Positions 13,093 to 15,158 of a stretch of DNA of 15,158 nt are shown one piece after another. Positions within the stretch are counted from its first letter, which is position 1. Every line of letters begins with the position of its first letter. Under the pieces are notes generated by a model. It was not told the DNA's origin. It was given only the letters and a program-made list of their open reading frames with translations, and searched no databases. The translations under genes and the position numbers were made by a program. Source of the stretch: Deltaproteobacteria bacterium (lineage in GTDB: Bacteria > Myxococcota > UBA727 > JABDBI01); NCBI GenBank assembly GCA_016764955.1, contig JAESQZ010000182.1, positions 1 through 15,158 of the forward strand, given 5' to 3'.

Positions 13093-14100
13093 ATGACAGA
13101 CACCCTGATTATCCACCCTGAAATCATGCAACATAATGTTTTGCAGGAAAATCACACCCAAAACTCTTTTGTTAAGTGGTTAACTTTTTATCTGAAGGAA
13201 GAGGTTTACGGTATTCAGTCCAAGCACACGCTTGAAGCCAAGGTTCTGGACTGTAAAGGCTTCATTGATTGGTTCCAAAAATATAATGGCCACACTGAGA
13301 TCTCAGATTGGCACCCAAGAGATACCCAGGGCTATCTTTCACATCTTGAGAACTTAGGTCGAGCTGCTTCCACTATTAATAGGGTCTTTGCCTCGCTTCG
13401 CCGGTTTGCACGTTGGGTTCATGAGCAACCACACTCGCCCCTTCTAAATGGACTACCTACAAAAGGCATTAAGGAGATTTCTGTATCAGAGCCTGATTGC
13501 AAAAAGCTTTCTCAAAGAGACATGCACAAACTCTTCAAGGCTGCCGATAACCTGGTCTCTATAGAGTCGCGAAAGAACGCCAGGCCAAGGCGCGACAGAG
13601 CCATCTTATCATTGCTGTATTATACGGGGCTTCGCGTCTCAGAACTGACAGTCTTAACGCTTCGACAATACAAGGAACGCTACCTGCATGAAGTAAAACG
13701 AAAAGGAAAAACTCGAAGCAAGGCGGTTTATTTACCATCTGCCTGCAGAGCCCCGCTTGAAGACTACATCCAAAATGAACGAGTTAATGACATTGATGCC
13801 AGCAATGCGTTGTTTCTATCCAGCCGAAGCAAGTCATTCATGGACCGTGTTCAGGTATTCAGAAGTCTGCTTAAAATAGCTGATGAAGCGAATAAGCATT
13901 CCAAAGACAACAAAATACAAATCCACCCTCATCGCTTAAGACATACCTTCGGTGCGGAACTGCTCGAAAAAACGAAGAACCACACTGAGGTTCAACAAGC
14001 TCTTGGGCATACCAGTCTTAAGTACGTTGGGCGCTATGTGAGAAAAACCCAAGAAGAGCGTGAAGAGATGCTGGAGGAGATTGGTCGTCAATTAGCTTAA
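13093..14100 (+). CDS. XerC/D-like tyrosine recombinase of the IS91-type element
   Basis: Site-specific recombinase of 335 residues. The N-terminal SAM-like core-binding domain spans about 20-120 (FVKWLTFYLKEEVYGIQSK, STINRVFASLRRFARWV). The catalytic domain spans about 135-330. The full active-site set is visible: R181 in TGLRVSEL, a Lys in the VKRKGKTRSKAVYL beta-hairpin, H280 and R283 in HPHRLRHTF, H306 in LGHTS and nucleophile Y315 in YVGRYV. The ATG has GGAG (13084-13087) six bases upstream. The TAA at 14098 is in the same frame as the downstream transposase. It probably acts with the IS91 transposase or on the dif-like site in its own leader; the substrate is inferred, not shown. Confidence 0.9.
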   Translation: MTDTLIIHPEIMQHNVLQENHTQNSFVKWLTFYLKEEVYGIQSKHTLEAKVLDCKGFIDWFQKYNGHTEISDWHPRDTQGYLSHLENLGRAASTINRVFASLRRFARWVHEQPHSPLLNGLPTKGIKEISVSEPDCKKLSQRDMHKLFKAADNLVSIESRKNARPRRDRAILSLLYYTGLRVSELTVLTLRQYKERYLHEVKRKGKTRSKAVYLPSACRAPLEDYIQNERVNDIDASNALFLSSRSKSFMDRVQVFRSLLKIADEANKHSKDNKIQIHPHRLRHTFGAELLEKTKNHTEVQQALGHTSLKYVGRYVRKTQEEREEMLEEIGRQLA

Positions 14101-14136
14101 GTCTTCCAAAACCGCTTTTCAGAGCATACATTGCGT

Positions 14137-15158
14137 ATGGTACTAGCGGCGTGTTTGGAACCAGAGCTGCAAGTAGCAAACTCTCTTGGCAGTTATGCTC
14201 GGCATCAACCCGAAAAGACACTGCTGTATCAGACAGTCCAGAACCATATGGCCGCATTTTTTGCTCATTGTGAAGCTTCTGAACGCTCTGTGCCCTCATT
14301 CATTAAAGAAGAATTCGACGCCTTTTTGCACTGTGGTATTTTAGCTCATGGCTTTGCTCGCGTTTACTGCAAAGAGTGTCGTTACGATCGATTGGTAGCC
14401 TTCTCTTGCAAGAAACGCGGCTTTTGTGGCTCCTGCATGGCTCGCCGGATGAGCTCAACCGCTGCCCACCTAGTGGATTCAGTCATCCCAGTTATTCCAA
14501 CACGCCAATGGGTTTTGAGCGTTCCATCGCCTCTGCGCTACCTGATGGCTTACGACAGCAAGGCGCTTAACAAGGTGATTAATACCTATACCAGCACTAT
14601 ATTTGGGTGGCTTCGGAAAAAAGCCGTGCAAGCCGGGGTGACCACAGAAGCTTGCGCTGCACAGCCGGGTGCAATCACATTTGTCCAACGCTTCGGGTCT
14701 GCCTTGAACCTCAACGTTCATCTCCACGGCCAATTCTCAGATGGCGTTTTCGTAAAAGACGAAGCCGGCCAGGTGCTGTTCCACAAAACACCTGCCCCTA
14801 CCCTGAAGGAAATACGGGTCATCACCGAAAAAGTGGCCCGCCGTATGCATAAATGGCTTCAAAAACGCCTCCAAGAAACTGGCGGAGAAGATGCCTTGAG
14901 CCAAGATCAGCCTTTGCTGGCCACTTGTTACACAGCTTCGCTGCGCTATCTGACCGCTCTTGGAGCTAAAGCAGGTCGGCCACTGATGCGGGTTTTTGAA
15001 GGGATCTCAATATCTGATGGCTCCAGGGAAGAACGCACCGTTGCCGGCTTCAACCTACACGCCTCTATTGCCATCGCCGCCGAGGATCGCCAAGGCCTCG
15101 AACGACTCTTGCGCTACATGGGGCGCTCTCCCCTATCCGAAGACAGGCTTTCGCAAAG
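14137..15158 (+). CDS. IS91-family HUH transposase, 3' end outside window
   Basis: Rolling-circle transposase, truncated by the window edge after about 340 residues. The reading frame is open from just after the recombinase stop at 14100 to the end. The N-terminal zinc-binding region has C78-x2-C81, then C91, C97 and C100 (SCKKRGFCGSCMARRM). RQWVLSVPSPLRYLMAYD follows, then ITFVQRFGSALNLNVHLHGQF containing the HUH pair H195-x-H197 that binds metal. This belongs to the long IS91 subgroup. The part bearing the catalytic tyrosine is not confidently placed. ATG 14137 lacks a good Shine-Dalgarno; TTG 14131 is possible. Translation may depend on coupling to, or readthrough of, the upstream gene. 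Confidence 0.9.
   Translation, partial: MVLAACLEPELQVANSLGSYARHQPEKTLLYQTVQNHMAAFFAHCEASERSVPSFIKEEFDAFLHCGILAHGFARVYCKECRYDRLVAFSCKKRGFCGSCMARRMSSTAAHLVDSVIPVIPTRQWVLSVPSPLRYLMAYDSKALNKVINTYTSTIFGWLRKKAVQAGVTTEACAAQPGAITFVQRFGSALNLNVHLHGQFSDGVFVKDEAGQVLFHKTPAPTLKEIRVITEKVARRMHKWLQKRLQETGGEDALSQDQPLLATCYTASLRYLTALGAKAGRPLMRVFEGISISDGSREERTVAGFNLHASIAIAAEDRQGLERLLRYMGRSPLSEDRLSQ

Larger units (their letters stand above)
13037..15158 (+). mobile_element. IS91-family element with accessory tyrosine recombinase (right end outside window)
   Basis: A tyrosine recombinase gene followed by an HUH transposase gene of the IS91 family forms the unit. A minority of IS91-family elements are known to carry such a recombinase upstream of the transposase, with an unclear role. 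IS91 elements move by rolling-circle-like transposition, lack terminal inverted repeats and do not duplicate their target. The left end therefore cannot be fixed by eye and is placed here at the dif-like site only as a guess. The origin end (oriIS), expected after the transposase next to a GAAC or CAAG target, lies outside the window. Confidence 0.7.

Noticed and set aside
14018..14852. Several open frames over the transposase region on both strands
   Set aside because: They lie within the continuous IS91 transposase frame, which has recognisable zinc-binding and HUH motifs. The others show no domain features and are shadows.
1..15158. CRISPR array, tRNA or rRNA gene
   Set aside because: I saw no regularly spaced direct repeats and no tRNA- or rRNA-like sequence on either strand.

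Overview
The window reads as part of a proteobacterial conjugative element: an integrative conjugative element or a plasmid, with accessory cargo and an insertion sequence at its right side. Base composition is moderate. The T4SS proteins, the lipoproteins and a dif-like motif fit a gammaproteobacterium best, but genus and replicon type cannot be settled from the sequence.

Positions 65-9498 are one tightly packed plus-strand operon for a P-type (Trb/VirB-like) type IV secretion and mating-pair apparatus. The order is trbB, trbC, trbD, trbE, small lipoprotein, trbJ, trbK-like lipoprotein, trbL, trbF, trbG, trbI, then a lipoprotein with a DUF1566/Lcl-like domain. Stops and starts overlap or nearly touch almost throughout. 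A DUF2274-like small gene follows at 9615, behind its own apparent promoter. The order B-C-D-E-J-(K)-L-F-G-I followed by DUF2274 is that of Tn4371-type elements and Ti-type trb operons, not of RP4. TrbB and TrbE are the ATPases, TrbC the pilin, TrbD, TrbL and TrbF the inner-membrane parts, TrbJ the periplasmic or pilus-tip protein, and TrbG and TrbI the envelope-spanning core. The coupling protein (TraG/VirD4), the relaxase and a recognisable TrbH are not in the window. The three extra lipoproteins are the lineage-specific parts. The trbK-like one shares a nearly identical basic C-terminal tail with TrbJ.

Positions 9831-10050 are non-coding and rich in inverted repeats: several consecutive stem-loops, then a promoter whose spacer and -10 box hold a perfect palindrome. 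This drives an AbiE-type toxin-antitoxin pair (abiEi 10051, abiEii 10661) with a third, overlapping HigA-like helix-turn-helix gene (11565). Two genes of unknown function follow, a putative lipoprotein (11987) and a convergent small cysteine-containing secreted protein (12961-12647, minus strand).

The right end (about 12998-15158) is an IS91-family element of the kind that carries a tyrosine recombinase upstream of its HUH transposase. The transposase runs off the window. Between the recombinase promoter and its start codon lies a 12-6-12 inverted repeat resembling a XerC/XerD dif site.

The points most worth following up are the TrbJ/TrbK shared tail, the dif-like site in the recombinase leader, the structured block 9847-9966, the dyad at 9521-9553 next to the DUF2274 promoter, and the three-gene AbiE/HTH operon.
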